A program made the translations under genes and the position numbers. Shown piece after piece: positions 53,197-62,417 of a stretch of 64,000 bases of DNA. Within the stretch, counting starts at the first letter, position 1; each line of letters opens with the position of its first letter. This DNA is from Phycisphaerales bacterium. GTDB taxonomy: Bacteria > Planctomycetota > Phycisphaerae > Phycisphaerales > UBA1924. A model generated the notes under the pieces. That model saw only the letters and a program-made list of their open reading frames with translations. It was not told the origin of the DNA and searched no databases. Where the stretch lies: the NCBI GenBank assembly GCA_016699835.1, contig CP064987.1, positions 2,480,001 to 2,544,000 of the forward strand, in the 5' to 3' direction.

Positions 53197-55647
53197 ATGA
53201 ACACGCCCGAGCACTCGGATTCCCTCCCCCCGGCCGAGATCCCCGCGCTCCCTCCCGACGCCACCCCCGAACAGAAAGACCACCACTGGCACACCTATGT
53301 GTACCAGGGCGACCGCATGCCCCAACTCACGCTCCGAGCCGTCCTCATGGGCGGCATCCTGGGCATGGCGATGGCCGCCGCCAACCTCTACACCACCCTC
53401 GCCATCGGCTGGGGCTTCGGCATCGCGATCACCGCCTGCGTCATCTCCTACGTCATCTGGACGGCCGTCCGCGCCATCAGCGGCAACTCCATCTCCCAGA
53501 TGTCCGTCCTCGAGAACGCCTGCATGGCGTCCACCGCGTCCGCCGCGGGCTATTCGACCGGCTCGACTATCGCCACGATGTTCGGCGCCCTGGTGCTCCT
53601 CAAGGACCCAGGCCCGGGACAGACCCTTGAGGACATCACCACGCTCGGCGTCTCGCCGTGGTGGGTCGTCGGCCTCTTCACGCTCTGCACGGGCCTCATG
53701 GGAGTCTTCCTCGCGATCCCCATGAAGCGCCAGATGATCAACCAGGAGCAGTTGCCGTTCCCCTCCGGAACCGCCGCGGCTGAAACGCTCCGAAGCCTCT
53801 ACAGCCAGAGCAAGGAGGCGGTGCGCAAGGCGTACGTGCTCGTGGCCGGTCTCGCGGGGGGGCTGCTTATCGGTTTTCTTCGCGCGCCGCAGGACGTTGT
53901 CGATAAGGTCCCAATTCTCACGAAGTTCTTTGGCCTCTTCGGCGGACACGCTCCCATTCCCAGCGAGGTTCCGGTTGGCTGGTTCAATTGCATGTATGCC
54001 ACGTCGGCCACCCCCAAGGGGCGTCATCCCTATGGCGCCGCGGTGGAGCCCTCGGCCCTCCTCATCGCCGCAGGAATGATCGTCGGCCCGCGCATCAGCA
54101 CCTCGATGCTCATCGGCTCCTTGCTCCTCTATGGCGTGGTCGGCCCGAAGATGGCCGCCATGGACGCCGACCATCTCGAGCCGGGCGCCACCGCAGTGCA
54201 CGCGGCGGTGCTGACCCAGAAGAGCACGCTCACGGATCCCGCCACTGCGGCCGATTCGATCGTGAACGCGATCATCGCCGCGGCTGGCGATCCCAAGATC
54301 GGCGTGACGTTCACGGAGGAACAACTCAAGAGTTTCCGCTCGGCGGGCGACGACGCCCGAAAGGCCGTGCTCGATGAGGCCAAGAAAGCCGCTGAGTCCA
54401 ATCCATCGGCCCCTGCGGCAAAGCCGGAGGAGCTCGCGGAGGCGCAAATCAACGCGGTGGTTAAGGCCATCGATGATGCCGCGGTGCCCGTCGCCGCCGA
54501 TGCCTTCGCCGAACTCCCGGCGAAGAAGGCCAAAGCCGACGCCATTGCGGCCGCAAAGGCCCGGGGCGATACCGATGACAAGGCCTCGATGGCCGGCGAC
54601 ATCGCCTATCAGGATGCGAAGTATCGGAAGAACTTCACCTGGTGGTCGTGGTTCGGCCACGAGAACAACTTCAACATGCTCCGCTGGGCGCTCTGGGGCG
54701 GCACCGCGCTCATGGTGTTCAGCAGCCTCATGAGCATCGCCTTGCAGTGGAAGACGTTCGTCCGCGCCTTCAAGGGCGCCCGCGCGGGATCCACTCCCGG
54801 CGCGGTCGATATGTCCGACATCGAGGTCCCCGGCTCGTGGATGGTCATCGGCATGCTGCCCATCACCATCGCGATGGTGTGGCTCCAGGTCCAGGCCTTC
54901 GGCGTCTCCTGGTGGGCGGGCGTCATCGCCGTCGCCATGAGTTTCGTCCTCTCCCTCGTCGCGAGTCGTGCCACAGGCGAGACCGACACGACCCCGATCG
55001 GCGCCATGGGCAAGGTCATGCAACTCATGTTCGCGGTCCTCGCGCCCAAGAACATCTCGGCCAACCTTGCCTCCGCGGGCATCGCCGCCAACAGCGCGAG
55101 TTCCTCCGCCGACCTTCTCACCGACCTCAAGACCGGCTACCTCCTCGGTGCCAACCCGCGCAAGCAGTTCATCGCCCAGTTCCTGGGCGTCTTCTTCGGC
55201 ACACTCGCGATCGTCCCGATCTGGTATCTGATGGTCCCCGATCGCGCGAAACTCGAGTCCTTCGCCATGCCCGCGACACGCGCGTGGGAGGCCGTGGCTC
55301 GTGTCCTCGTCGAGGGTGTCAGCGAACTCCCGCCCTCCGCCATCACGTCGATCTTCGTGGGCGCGGCAATCGGGTGCCTCCTTCCGATCGTGGAGAAGTT
55401 CCTGCCCGCGAAGGCCAAGCGGTTCATGCCCAGCGCGATGGGCCTGGGGCTTTCCTGGGTCATCCCGTTCCAGAACGCCCTGTCCTTCTTCATCGGAGCC
55501 ATGATCGCCGAGATCTGGCGCCTGCTTAGCCCGAAATCACAGGAGCATTACAACGTGCCGGTCGCCTCGGGACTGGTCGCCGGCGAATCCATGATGCTCG
55601 CGTTCCTCGCGATCTCGGCCACAGTTGTGGGTCTCATCTGGGGTTGA
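53197..55647 (+). CDS. OPT-family transporter with a large Ala-rich loop
   Basis: This 816-residue paralogue of the 42292 transporter shares GDRMPQLTLRAVLMGGILGM, the SISQMSVLENACM block and TTPIGAMGKVMQLMF. Between two membrane segments it carries about 150 extra residues (about 327-480), charged and Ala-rich (EELAEAQINAVVKAIDDAAV, KKAKADAIAAAKARGDTDDK). Total length exceeds the first OPT by 137 residues. Substrate unknown. AGGAG lies 11 nt before ATG 53197; GTG 53170 is an upstream alternative. Confidence 0.88.
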   Translation: MNTPEHSDSLPPAEIPALPPDATPEQKDHHWHTYVYQGDRMPQLTLRAVLMGGILGMAMAAANLYTTLAIGWGFGIAITACVISYVIWTAVRAISGNSISQMSVLENACMASTASAAGYSTGSTIATMFGALVLLKDPGPGQTLEDITTLGVSPWWVVGLFTLCTGLMGVFLAIPMKRQMINQEQLPFPSGTAAAETLRSLYSQSKEAVRKAYVLVAGLAGGLLIGFLRAPQDVVDKVPILTKFFGLFGGHAPIPSEVPVGWFNCMYATSATPKGRHPYGAAVEPSALLIAAGMIVGPRISTSMLIGSLLLYGVVGPKMAAMDADHLEPGATAVHAAVLTQKSTLTDPATAADSIVNAIIAAAGDPKIGVTFTEEQLKSFRSAGDDARKAVLDEAKKAAESNPSAPAAKPEELAEAQINAVVKAIDDAAVPVAADAFAELPAKKAKADAIAAAKARGDTDDKASMAGDIAYQDAKYRKNFTWWSWFGHENNFNMLRWALWGGTALMVFSSLMSIALQWKTFVRAFKGARAGSTPGAVDMSDIEVPGSWMVIGMLPITIAMVWLQVQAFGVSWWAGVIAVAMSFVLSLVASRATGETDTTPIGAMGKVMQLMFAVLAPKNISANLASAGIAANSASSSADLLTDLKTGYLLGANPRKQFIAQFLGVFFGTLAIVPIWYLMVPDRAKLESFAMPATRAWEAVARVLVEGVSELPPSAITSIFVGAAIGCLLPIVEKFLPAKAKRFMPSAMGLGLSWVIPFQNALSFFIGAMIAEIWRLLSPKSQEHYNVPVASGLVAGESMMLAFLAISATVVGLIWG

Positions 55648-55734
55648 TCGAATCGGAGTTTCGCGAAGTCGAGAGATCCACTCGCGTGTGCGATCACCGA
55701 CATCCATATCGGGCGATCCGGCGTGGTACCGAGA

Positions 55735-56676
55735 TCACGCCGCGCCAGACATGACAAACAGCTTCCGATGCGTCCACACGCTCAGCGGCAGCGTGAGCAG
55801 GTACGTCCCCGCGATCGCCGCCAGCGCCAGCCACGGGTCGCGCACGATGAGCCCAAGGATCAGCCCGATCGCCGCCAACAGCGGCGCAATCCAGCCCTTT
55901 CTCAATCGCATCTTCTTGAACGAGAACATCGGCACACGGCTGATCATGAGCCATGCGATCAGCAGCGTGAATCCCGCCACCACCCACGAGACCCACGATT
56001 CCTTGGTCTCAAAGTCGATCGTACGCGACTGCTTCAGCATCACCGGGATCAGCACGCACCCCGCGGCGGCCGGCGTCGGCATCCCCGTGAAGAACTTCTT
56101 CGCCAGCGCCGGCGGCAGGTCCCGACGCCCGGCCGAGTCCTCAGGCTCGTCGTCGCCGCCCGCGGGCTCATTCGCCGCCGCCGTGAATCGCGCGAGCCGC
56201 AGCGCCGAGCAGAGCGCAAAGGTCATGACGGCCGCCGTCACGTGCGCGTCCTGCTTGAGGGTCTCGGGGTTCTTCGCGAGCCAGAGATAGAGCATCATCG
56301 CCGGCGCCACGCCGAACGCGACAAAGTCCGAGAGCGAGTCGAGCACGACGCCGAATCGAGACTCACCGTGCAGCAGGCGGGCCGTGCGCCCATCGAGGGC
56401 GTCAAAGAGGGCGGCAAACGCGACCGCCAGGAGCGCCTTGTTCCAGTTCGCCGCGTGCATCGAGGTGTCCGGGGGAGAGGCAAAGGTCGCCTTGATCGCA
56501 AAGTGCATCGACGCCAGCCCCGCGCAGAGCGCCGCCGTCGTGATAACGTTGGGGATCACGATCCGCATCGGCACCCGCCCGTCACGGGCCGCACGCGTCG
56601 CCTCGCTCGCGCCGTTCGTCATCGCGTCCGAGTGATCATCATGATCGGGCATCATCTCGTGCATCCGCTCAGGCAT
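55735..56676 (-). CDS. pssA: CDP-diacylglycerol-serine O-phosphatidyltransferase
   Basis: This 313-residue membrane enzyme makes phosphatidylserine from CDP-diacylglycerol and serine. The CDP-alcohol phosphotransferase motif is visible at about residues 92-118: DALDGRTARLLHGESRFG followed by VVLDSLSDF. Around eight hydrophobic segments follow. GGAGG lies 6 nt before ATG 56676. The start overlaps the psd stop by 8 nt, so PS synthesis and decarboxylation are one operon, as expected for phosphatidylethanolamine production. Confidence 0.9.
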   Translation of the reverse strand: MPERMHEMMPDHDDHSDAMTNGASEATRAARDGRVPMRIVIPNVITTAALCAGLASMHFAIKATFASPPDTSMHAANWNKALLAVAFAALFDALDGRTARLLHGESRFGVVLDSLSDFVAFGVAPAMMLYLWLAKNPETLKQDAHVTAAVMTFALCSALRLARFTAAANEPAGGDDEPEDSAGRRDLPPALAKKFFTGMPTPAAAGCVLIPVMLKQSRTIDFETKESWVSWVVAGFTLLIAWLMISRVPMFSFKKMRLRKGWIAPLLAAIGLILGLIVRDPWLALAAIAGTYLLTLPLSVWTHRKLFVMSGAA

Positions 56677-57433
56677 CCGGCTCCTCCGCCTCGGCACACA
56701 GCGACCGATCCCTACCGCCTTCATCCACGACCGCCGCCGACGCCACCAGTCGCGCGAGCACGGTCTCCCCCGCGATCGCTCGATCGCCCACCCGCACCAT
56801 CGCCTCCGCGCCCGCCGGCATATGGACATCGACCCGTGAGCCGAACCGGATCAGTCCATATCGCCCGCCTCGGCCCAGAACATCGCCCACCCGCGCCCGG
56901 CACACAATCCGCCGCGCGATCAGCCCCGCGATCTGCACCGCCACGACATGCGAGCCGTCCTCCTGCTCGAGCACCAGCGACAGCCGCTCGTTCTCCGCGC
57001 TCGCCTTGTCGAGTGAGGCGTTGAAGAACCGCCCAGTGGTGTGCTTGACACCCACCACTCGTCCCGAGACCGGTGCCCGATTCACGTGCACGTTGAACAC
57101 ATTCATGAACACGCACACACGCAGCATGCCACGGGACTCATCGTCGCTCAGCCCCGCGTCCTTCGGCGGCGGCACACGATCCACCGCGCACACCACGCCA
57201 TCCGCCGGCGACACAACCACACCCGCGTCCCCCGGCACATCGCGGATCGGATCACGGAAGAACCACACGCACCACGCGCAAAGCACCAGGCCTATCGCCC
57301 CGATTGCCCACCCCACAACCCCGAACCATGCGAATCCGCTCCACGTCGCCAGCGTGGCACTCAGCACGAAGACCGCCACAATCGGCCAGCCCTCTCGCGC
57401 CACCACCGGGTACTTTCGTTCGTCGTTCTGCAA
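56669..57433 (-). CDS. psd: Phosphatidylserine decarboxylase, short (archaeal-type) form
   Basis: This 254-residue enzyme turns phosphatidylserine into phosphatidylethanolamine. It has two N-terminal membrane segments (about 12-50), VVVSPADGVV, NVFNVHVNRAPVSGRV and the autocleavage motif GLIRFGSRVDVHMP with the Gly-Ser pair that yields the pyruvoyl group. The best start is TTG 57433, because no ATG fits the frame; a GTG about 24 nt later is possible. A TAGAAT hexamer lies 5 nt before the TTG. It is upstream of pssA with 8-nt overlap. Confidence 0.88.
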   Translation of the reverse strand: MQNDERKYPVVAREGWPIVAVFVLSATLATWSGFAWFGVVGWAIGAIGLVLCAWCVWFFRDPIRDVPGDAGVVVSPADGVVCAVDRVPPPKDAGLSDDESRGMLRVCVFMNVFNVHVNRAPVSGRVVGVKHTTGRFFNASLDKASAENERLSLVLEQEDGSHVVAVQIAGLIARRIVCRARVGDVLGRGGRYGLIRFGSRVDVHMPAGAEAMVRVGDRAIAGETVLARLVASAAVVDEGGRDRSLCAEAEEPDA

Positions 57434-57438
57434 GCGTC

Positions 57439-57444
57439 ATTCTA
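57439..57444 (-). promoter_or_regulatory. -10-like TAGAAT 5 nt before the psd TTG
   Basis: Minus strand: TAGAAT, GACGC, TTG. The start is uncertain and leaderless use of TTG would be unusual, so this is a weak case. Confidence 0.25.
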
Positions 57445-57630
57445 AGCAGAACCTCGTGCAATGCCACGTTACCGGACGCCAAACCGGGATGGCTCCATCC
57501 GCACGATCCGAGGACCCACTCCGACCCAGTCCCTTCACAGGGGATGTTGTCCCCACATTCCACAAGTCACGATCCGAAATCGACGAATCTCGATTCGGGC
57601 CTTATTCGCCCGTTGGAGAACCGCGACTTC

Positions 57631-58044
57631 ATGCCCGAGACCCCGTACGTCCTCATCTGCGACGACGACGCCCACATCCGCTATGTGGTCGCGGCCAAGG
57701 TGCGCGGCGCCGGGCTTGAGGTCGCCCAGGCCCGCGATGGACAGGAAGGCCTCGAACTCGCGCGCATCCGCGTGCCCAGGCTCGTCCTCACCGACTTCCA
57801 GATGCCTCGCCTCAGCGGGCTGGAGATGTGCGAGGCCCTCAAGTCCGACCCACGCACCGCCGACGTCCCCGTTCTCATGCTCACCGCGCGCGGCTACACC
57901 GTCGAGCCCGAACGCATGGCCAAGACCAACATCCGACGACTCATCGACAAGCCCTTCGGCGCCAAGCAACTCCTCGACACCGTCTGCGAGACGCTCGGCA
58001 TCGAACTGGATCCTGCCACCGGAAGGGTCCGCCAGGCCGCTTAG
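57631..58044 (+). CDS. Single-domain response regulator
   Basis: This 137-residue receiver has the acidic triplet LICDDDAHIRYV, the phosphoacceptor Asp in LVLTDFQMPRLSG, LMLTARGYT and the Lys in LIDKPFGAKQL. There is no output domain. It starts 12 nt before the HD-GYP gene's GTG, so it is likely to work with it, for example by protein contact. GGAG is 11 nt before the ATG. Confidence 0.88.
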   Translation: MPETPYVLICDDDAHIRYVVAAKVRGAGLEVAQARDGQEGLELARIRVPRLVLTDFQMPRLSGLEMCEALKSDPRTADVPVLMLTARGYTVEPERMAKTNIRRLIDKPFGAKQLLDTVCETLGIELDPATGRVRQAA

Positions 58045-58056
58045 GAATCTATCCGC

Positions 58057-59664
58057 GTGGAGCCCCACCAGACGCACCACAAACCGGCCTTTGTCACGCG
58101 ATGCGAGTCGCTCGGCGTTCCCGTGTGGACGCTCGATGAGACCTGCGCCATCATCACCCAGCCCGAACTCCACACCCGGCACCTCACGCCCGAAGTGCTC
58201 CGCTGGCTGGCGTCGTCCGCGATCACCGAACTCGTCGTCCAGTTTGCGACTTCGGGCACTTCCAAAGAGACCGGCCTGCGCTTCCTCCGGGCCGAGGACC
58301 GCGCCTCGCCGGGGCGATCCTTCGTCGCCCTCGTCCTCTCACGCGAGTTTCTCGGGAGCGAGCGCCTCGCGTCCGCGGTCAGCAACTTGGGCATGGATCC
58401 CGGGTCCTTCGGCGACGCCCTGGCGCCGCTCGCCGGACGAACTGCCGACGCCGCAGAAGCCGTCCACGAGTGCCTCACCCTTGCCGCCTCCGATCTCGCC
58501 GAACTCGACGAGTCCAAGACGGTGATTGACGGTTTCACCGCCCAACTCACCGACTCCTTCGACACCATCGACTTCCTCTATACCGTCGGGCGAGGCATGC
58601 GCAACCCCGAACACCCCGAGCGATTCGTCGAACTCGTGGTCGAACGCATCTTCACCTCGCTCAACTTCGAATGGGTCACCGCCCAACTCGGCGAAAAATC
58701 TCGGAGCGCCCTCTCTCTCCCCACCTTCCAGCGCCAGTTCCATGCCGGCGTCTTCCCCGAGGGCACGAAAAATCCGCGTGAGATCATCAGGGGCATTGTC
58801 GATCGCCTCCCGCGCGAGGCCGCCTCACACGTCCTCGACCGTGTCGAGGGCCTCAGTTCCGGGAAAGTCGGGCAGGTCCTCGTCCAGCCCATCGTGAAAG
58901 ACGGCATTCCCTTCGCCGCCATCCTCGCTGGTGGCAAACGAGGCAGCGACCCGTGCGTCAGCAGTTGGGATATCCAACTCATCGAGTCCGCCGCGGGATT
59001 CCTCGGCTCGTTCCTCGAGACCGTCTCGCTCTACGAGACCCAGAAGCGAACCTTCATGGGAACCCTCCGCGCGATCACCTCCGCGATCGATGCCAAAGAC
59101 CACTACACCCGAGGCCACTCCGAACGCGTCGCCCATCTCGCCGAGCAGATCGCCAAAGGCCTGGGCATGTCGGAGGAACGCTGCGAGCGCGTCCGCGTCG
59201 CGGGCCTGGTCCACGACGTCGGCAAGATCGGCGTCCCCGAGGCCGTCCTCACCAAGGCCGGGCGCCTCACCGACGCCGAGTTCGACGCCATCAAGCGACA
59301 CCCGCAGATCGGCTACGACATCCTCCGAGATATTCCGCAACTCGAGGATGTCCTCGCCGGCGTCCTCTACCACCACGAGCAGTGGGGGGGCGGCGGCTAC
59401 CCGTGCGGCCTGTCGGGCGAGAGCATCCCGCTCATCGCGCGCATCCTCACCGTCGCCGACACCTTCGATGCCATGAGTTCCACGCGGTCCTATCGCCCCG
59501 CCATGCCCCGCGAGCGCGTCCTCGAAGAGTTCCGCCGCTGCGCCGGAACACAATTCGACCCGACGCTCGTCCCCGTCATGCTCGCGCTCGACCTCTCCGG
59601 CTACGACGGCCTCGTCGCACGCCATGCCGCGGGCGCACCCTCGCAATCCCACCTCGCCGCTTGA
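58057..59664 (+). CDS. HD-GYP domain phosphodiesterase
   Basis: This 535-residue protein has an N-terminal domain of unknown family, a GAF-like region (about 165-325) and a C-terminal HD-GYP domain. The catalytic markers are TRGHSERVAHL, GLVHDVGKIGVPEAVL, HPQIGYDIL, HHEQWGGGGYPCGLSG and ILTVADTFDAM. HD-GYP proteins degrade cyclic-di-GMP (or related dinucleotides), which links this gene to the two PilZ proteins in the window. The start is GTG 58057, with a weak SD (AGGA). It follows the single-domain receiver by 12 nt. Confidence 0.9.
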   Translation: MEPHQTHHKPAFVTRCESLGVPVWTLDETCAIITQPELHTRHLTPEVLRWLASSAITELVVQFATSGTSKETGLRFLRAEDRASPGRSFVALVLSREFLGSERLASAVSNLGMDPGSFGDALAPLAGRTADAAEAVHECLTLAASDLAELDESKTVIDGFTAQLTDSFDTIDFLYTVGRGMRNPEHPERFVELVVERIFTSLNFEWVTAQLGEKSRSALSLPTFQRQFHAGVFPEGTKNPREIIRGIVDRLPREAASHVLDRVEGLSSGKVGQVLVQPIVKDGIPFAAILAGGKRGSDPCVSSWDIQLIESAAGFLGSFLETVSLYETQKRTFMGTLRAITSAIDAKDHYTRGHSERVAHLAEQIAKGLGMSEERCERVRVAGLVHDVGKIGVPEAVLTKAGRLTDAEFDAIKRHPQIGYDILRDIPQLEDVLAGVLYHHEQWGGGGYPCGLSGESIPLIARILTVADTFDAMSSTRSYRPAMPRERVLEEFRRCAGTQFDPTLVPVMLALDLSGYDGLVARHAAGAPSQSHLAA

Positions 59665-59693
59665 TCGCGCGTCGCGCGGAATCACAGAAAAAT

Positions 59694-59954
59694 CTACGCG
59701 TTCTTGCTCGGACGGATCGCCGCCATGATCGCCTTGATCAGGTCCTCGGGCGGCTTGCTGCATGCCTTCGGCGGCTCACACGCCTTCTTCCCCATCCGGA
59801 TCGTCTCGGCGTACGACTTCAGATAGTCCACGCACGGCGGGCACATCGCCATGTGCAGGTCGAATCGCTTCGCCTGCTCCGCGGGCAACTCCCCATCGAC
59901 GTACGCCAGGATGAAGTCCGCACATTCTTTGCACGTCAGCCGTGGCTCACTCAT
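59694..59954 (-). CDS. Zinc-finger anti-sigma factor (zf-HC2-type)
   Basis: This 86-residue protein has the HxxxCxxC zinc motif (HMAMCPPC) with an upstream Cys (CKECADF), the pattern of ZAS/anti-sigma domains. It has no membrane segment, so it is soluble, perhaps redox-sensitive. Its ATG overlaps the sigma stop as ATGA, confirming the partnership. The C-terminal part has two further Cys (KACEPPKAC). Confidence 0.85.
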   Translation of the reverse strand: MSEPRLTCKECADFILAYVDGELPAEQAKRFDLHMAMCPPCVDYLKSYAETIRMGKKACEPPKACSKPPEDLIKAIMAAIRPSKNA

Positions 59955-60565
59955 GCCGCACCCCCGTGCGTGTTCGATTCGGTAGGACGCTCGGAGAACT
60001 TTGTATCGACCAGTTCCCGCAGCGCCTGTCGCGCCCGATGCAGGCGCGTCTTGACCGCATTCTCGGACGCGCCGATCACCGTCGCCGTCTCGGCCGTGTC
60101 CAACCCTTCAACATCGCGCAACATCAGCACCTCCCGATACGCCTCGGGCAGTTCCTCGATCGACGCACGCACAAACCGACGCATCTCCTCGCGTTCGATG
60201 CTCGCCAGCGCGTCCTGGTTCCACTCCCGTGGACGTTTCGAGTTGTGCCCATCTTCGGTGAATCTGGGCAGAAAATCCTCAATGGACCGCTCCGGGCGAC
60301 GCCGCCGCGACCGCAGTTTCATCAGCGATGCGTTGATCACGATCCGATGCAGCCACGTCGAGACCCGCGACCCGCCCTTGAAGTCCTTGATGTGCTTGAA
60401 CGCCGAGACATACGCGTCCTGAACGGCGTCGGCGGCGTCCTCGTCATTGCCGAGCAGACGCCGCGCCGTCGCCAGCGATCGGGGCATGGTCTCGCGGACC
60501 AACTCTTCGAACGCCGACTCGTCGCCCGTCATTAACCTCGGAACCAGTGCGTCCAGTTCGATCAT
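59951..60565 (-). CDS. ECF RNA polymerase sigma factor, RpoE-like
   Basis: This 204-residue protein has region 2 (AFEELVRETMPRSLATAR, DAADAVQDAYVSAFKHIKDF, STWLHRIVINASLMKLRSRR) and region 4 (LPEAYREVLMLRDVEGLDTA, GASENAVKTRLHRARQALRE). The start at 60565 is preferred on family length. It is co-transcribed with the zinc-finger anti-sigma. It is a different ECF group from the sigma factor at 15317-15895. Confidence 0.93.
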   Translation of the reverse strand: MIELDALVPRLMTGDESAFEELVRETMPRSLATARRLLGNDEDAADAVQDAYVSAFKHIKDFKGGSRVSTWLHRIVINASLMKLRSRRRRPERSIEDFLPRFTEDGHNSKRPREWNQDALASIEREEMRRFVRASIEELPEAYREVLMLRDVEGLDTAETATVIGASENAVKTRLHRARQALRELVDTKFSERPTESNTHGGAA

Positions 60566-60701
60566 CCGATTCGGCCTCGCGTTGCACGAGCGGCGCACCC
60601 CGCGCCCGTGTGGTCTGCTCTTCGAGCCGCCCCGTGTCCATACACGAGGCCGCACAGCATACGTCCCCGGATCGGGCGGCGTTCGAGCGGGCCCGCGGCC
60701 G

Positions 60702-62159
60702 CTACTCCTCGCTCACGCCCGGCAGCATCGGCTGCCCGCCCTCGGGAAGCCGGATGTTCCGCGACACGGGCTTGATCTCCGCGATCTCCTTCCCGCCGCG
60801 AACGCCCGCGTCCTCAAACTTCTTCAGCGTTGGCTCGAGGCGCGACTCATAACTCCCCACGAACCGGTTGTAGTGATCGACCGCCTTCTCGAGCGAACTC
60901 CCCAGTCGCCCCACATGCTCGAGCGCGCTCGCCGCCCGCTCGTGCAGTTCACGCCCGAGGTCGCGCAACTCACGGGCCTCCTCGGCCAGGCGCCGCTCCT
61001 GAAATCCCACGTGCACCGCGCGAAGGAGCGCGATCAGCGTGCTCGGGCTGGCGAGGATCACCCGCTGCGACGCCGCGTGTTCGATGAGGTCGGGCCGGCG
61101 CGACAACGCCGCGTCCACAAACTGATCCCCGGGCACAAACATCACCACAAACTCGGGCGATCCCGAGTAGTGCTTCCAATAGTCCTTTCGTGCGAGAGCC
61201 GCCGCCTGATTCGCAATCCCGTTCGCGAACGCGTCGAGGTGCCGGTCGGCCTCCTCAGGAGAACGAGCCTCGAGCGCATCGAGATAAGGCTTCAGGTTCG
61301 CCTTCGCGTCGACCGCGAGCGTTCTCTCGTTGGGCAGTTTCACAACCATGTCAGGGCGAAGCATCTGCCCGTCGTGGTCACGCACGGATTCCTGCTCCGA
61401 GAAATCGCAGTACTCACGCATCCCGGCCAGTTCCGCGACGCGCTTCAGTTGCATCTCCCCATACATCCCGCGAACCTTCGGCTCACGCAACGCCGTCACC
61501 AGACGCCCGGCCTCCTGACGCAGCATCTCGCTGGCGCCATGCAACTGCCGGAACTGCTCGCCGAGCGTCGCCTTGTCCTTCGTCCAGTCGCTCTCGATCT
61601 TCGCGAGTTTCTCGTCGGTGCGTTTCAGCGCCTCGCCGATGGGCTGGACGAGTTTGTCCACCGCCTCGCGCCGCTTGTCGATCTCCGCCGTCCCCGCCTG
61701 CTGGAGCGCCCCGAACTTCTCCGTTGCGAGTTTCAGGAACTCCTGCGTCGATGAACTCAGCGTCTTCGCCGCCAGCGAATCGAACGTCGCCCCCAACTGT
61801 GCCGAGAGCCGCGCGATCTCGGCCTCCTTCTCCTGCTTCAACTCCTTCTCCCGCGCCTGCAGCGACACCTCGCGGTCGTGCATGCGTTCCTGCAGCGCGC
61901 GCAACTCCGTCGCGTGCCGCTGCGCCATCCCGTCGGCCTCGGCCTCCAGTTGCGTCACACGCACCTCGAGCGCCGTGCTCGCGCGCGCACGATCGTCGAG
62001 TTCCTGCTGTGTCTGGGCCGCCTCGGATCGCGCTTCCCCCGCCTCGCGTTCGGCACTCGTCCACGCCGCCTCCGCCGCCGCCTTCCGCGCGAGCAGCCAC
62101 GCCGCCGCCGCCATCAACACCGCCACCATCGCCGCCAGCACCACATGCCACACGTCCAT
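60702..62159 (-). CDS. rmuC: RmuC-family DNA recombination protein
   Basis: This 485-residue protein has an N-terminal membrane anchor (about 5-24), a coiled coil (about 28-135) and the RmuC core (about 170-420). The core includes ALREPKVRGMYGEMQLKRVA, VVKLPNERTLAVDAKANLKP and PEFVVMFVPGDQF, with PD-(D/E)xK-type nuclease features. RmuC limits inversions and other rearrangements in E. coli. The start lacks an SD, and a TACACT hexamer lies 7 nt upstream. It is monocistronic as far as seen. Confidence 0.92.
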   Translation of the reverse strand: MDVWHVVLAAMVAVLMAAAAWLLARKAAAEAAWTSAEREAGEARSEAAQTQQELDDRARASTALEVRVTQLEAEADGMAQRHATELRALQERMHDREVSLQAREKELKQEKEAEIARLSAQLGATFDSLAAKTLSSSTQEFLKLATEKFGALQQAGTAEIDKRREAVDKLVQPIGEALKRTDEKLAKIESDWTKDKATLGEQFRQLHGASEMLRQEAGRLVTALREPKVRGMYGEMQLKRVAELAGMREYCDFSEQESVRDHDGQMLRPDMVVKLPNERTLAVDAKANLKPYLDALEARSPEEADRHLDAFANGIANQAAALARKDYWKHYSGSPEFVVMFVPGDQFVDAALSRRPDLIEHAASQRVILASPSTLIALLRAVHVGFQERRLAEEARELRDLGRELHERAASALEHVGRLGSSLEKAVDHYNRFVGSYESRLEPTLKKFEDAGVRGGKEIAEIKPVSRNIRLPEGGQPMLPGVSEE

Positions 62160-62166
62160 AACCAGG

Positions 62167-62172
62167 AGTGTA
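62167..62172 (-). promoter_or_regulatory. -10-like TACACT 7 nt before rmuC start
   Basis: Minus strand: TACACT, CCTGGTT, ATG 62159, no SD. Two TCAAGTCT copies 11 nt apart (62196-62214) lie upstream. Confidence 0.4.
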
Positions 62173-62417
62173 CCCGATTCTGGTGCATGTTCGGATCAAG
62201 TCTGGGTCAAGTCTCTGCGATCCACCGCAATCGGCGCCCTGCCGATTTGACACCTCGGGCATCATGCCGAGCGGCCAGACCACGCCGAAATCGAGCCAAA
62301 CTGCCCGTGATATCTCCACACCCCCACAGAAGCCGCCCCAAACGCGAGGCCATGGAGCGGGTTGGCACGCCATTCGTTCCCCAGGATCGGCACACGGCTT
62401 GCCCTTGTCCCCTGTAC

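Noticed and set aside
53008..55023. A 671-codon minus-strand frame
   Set aside because: It is antisense to the second OPT gene and His/Gly/Arg-rich; the OPT frame has membrane segments and a family match.
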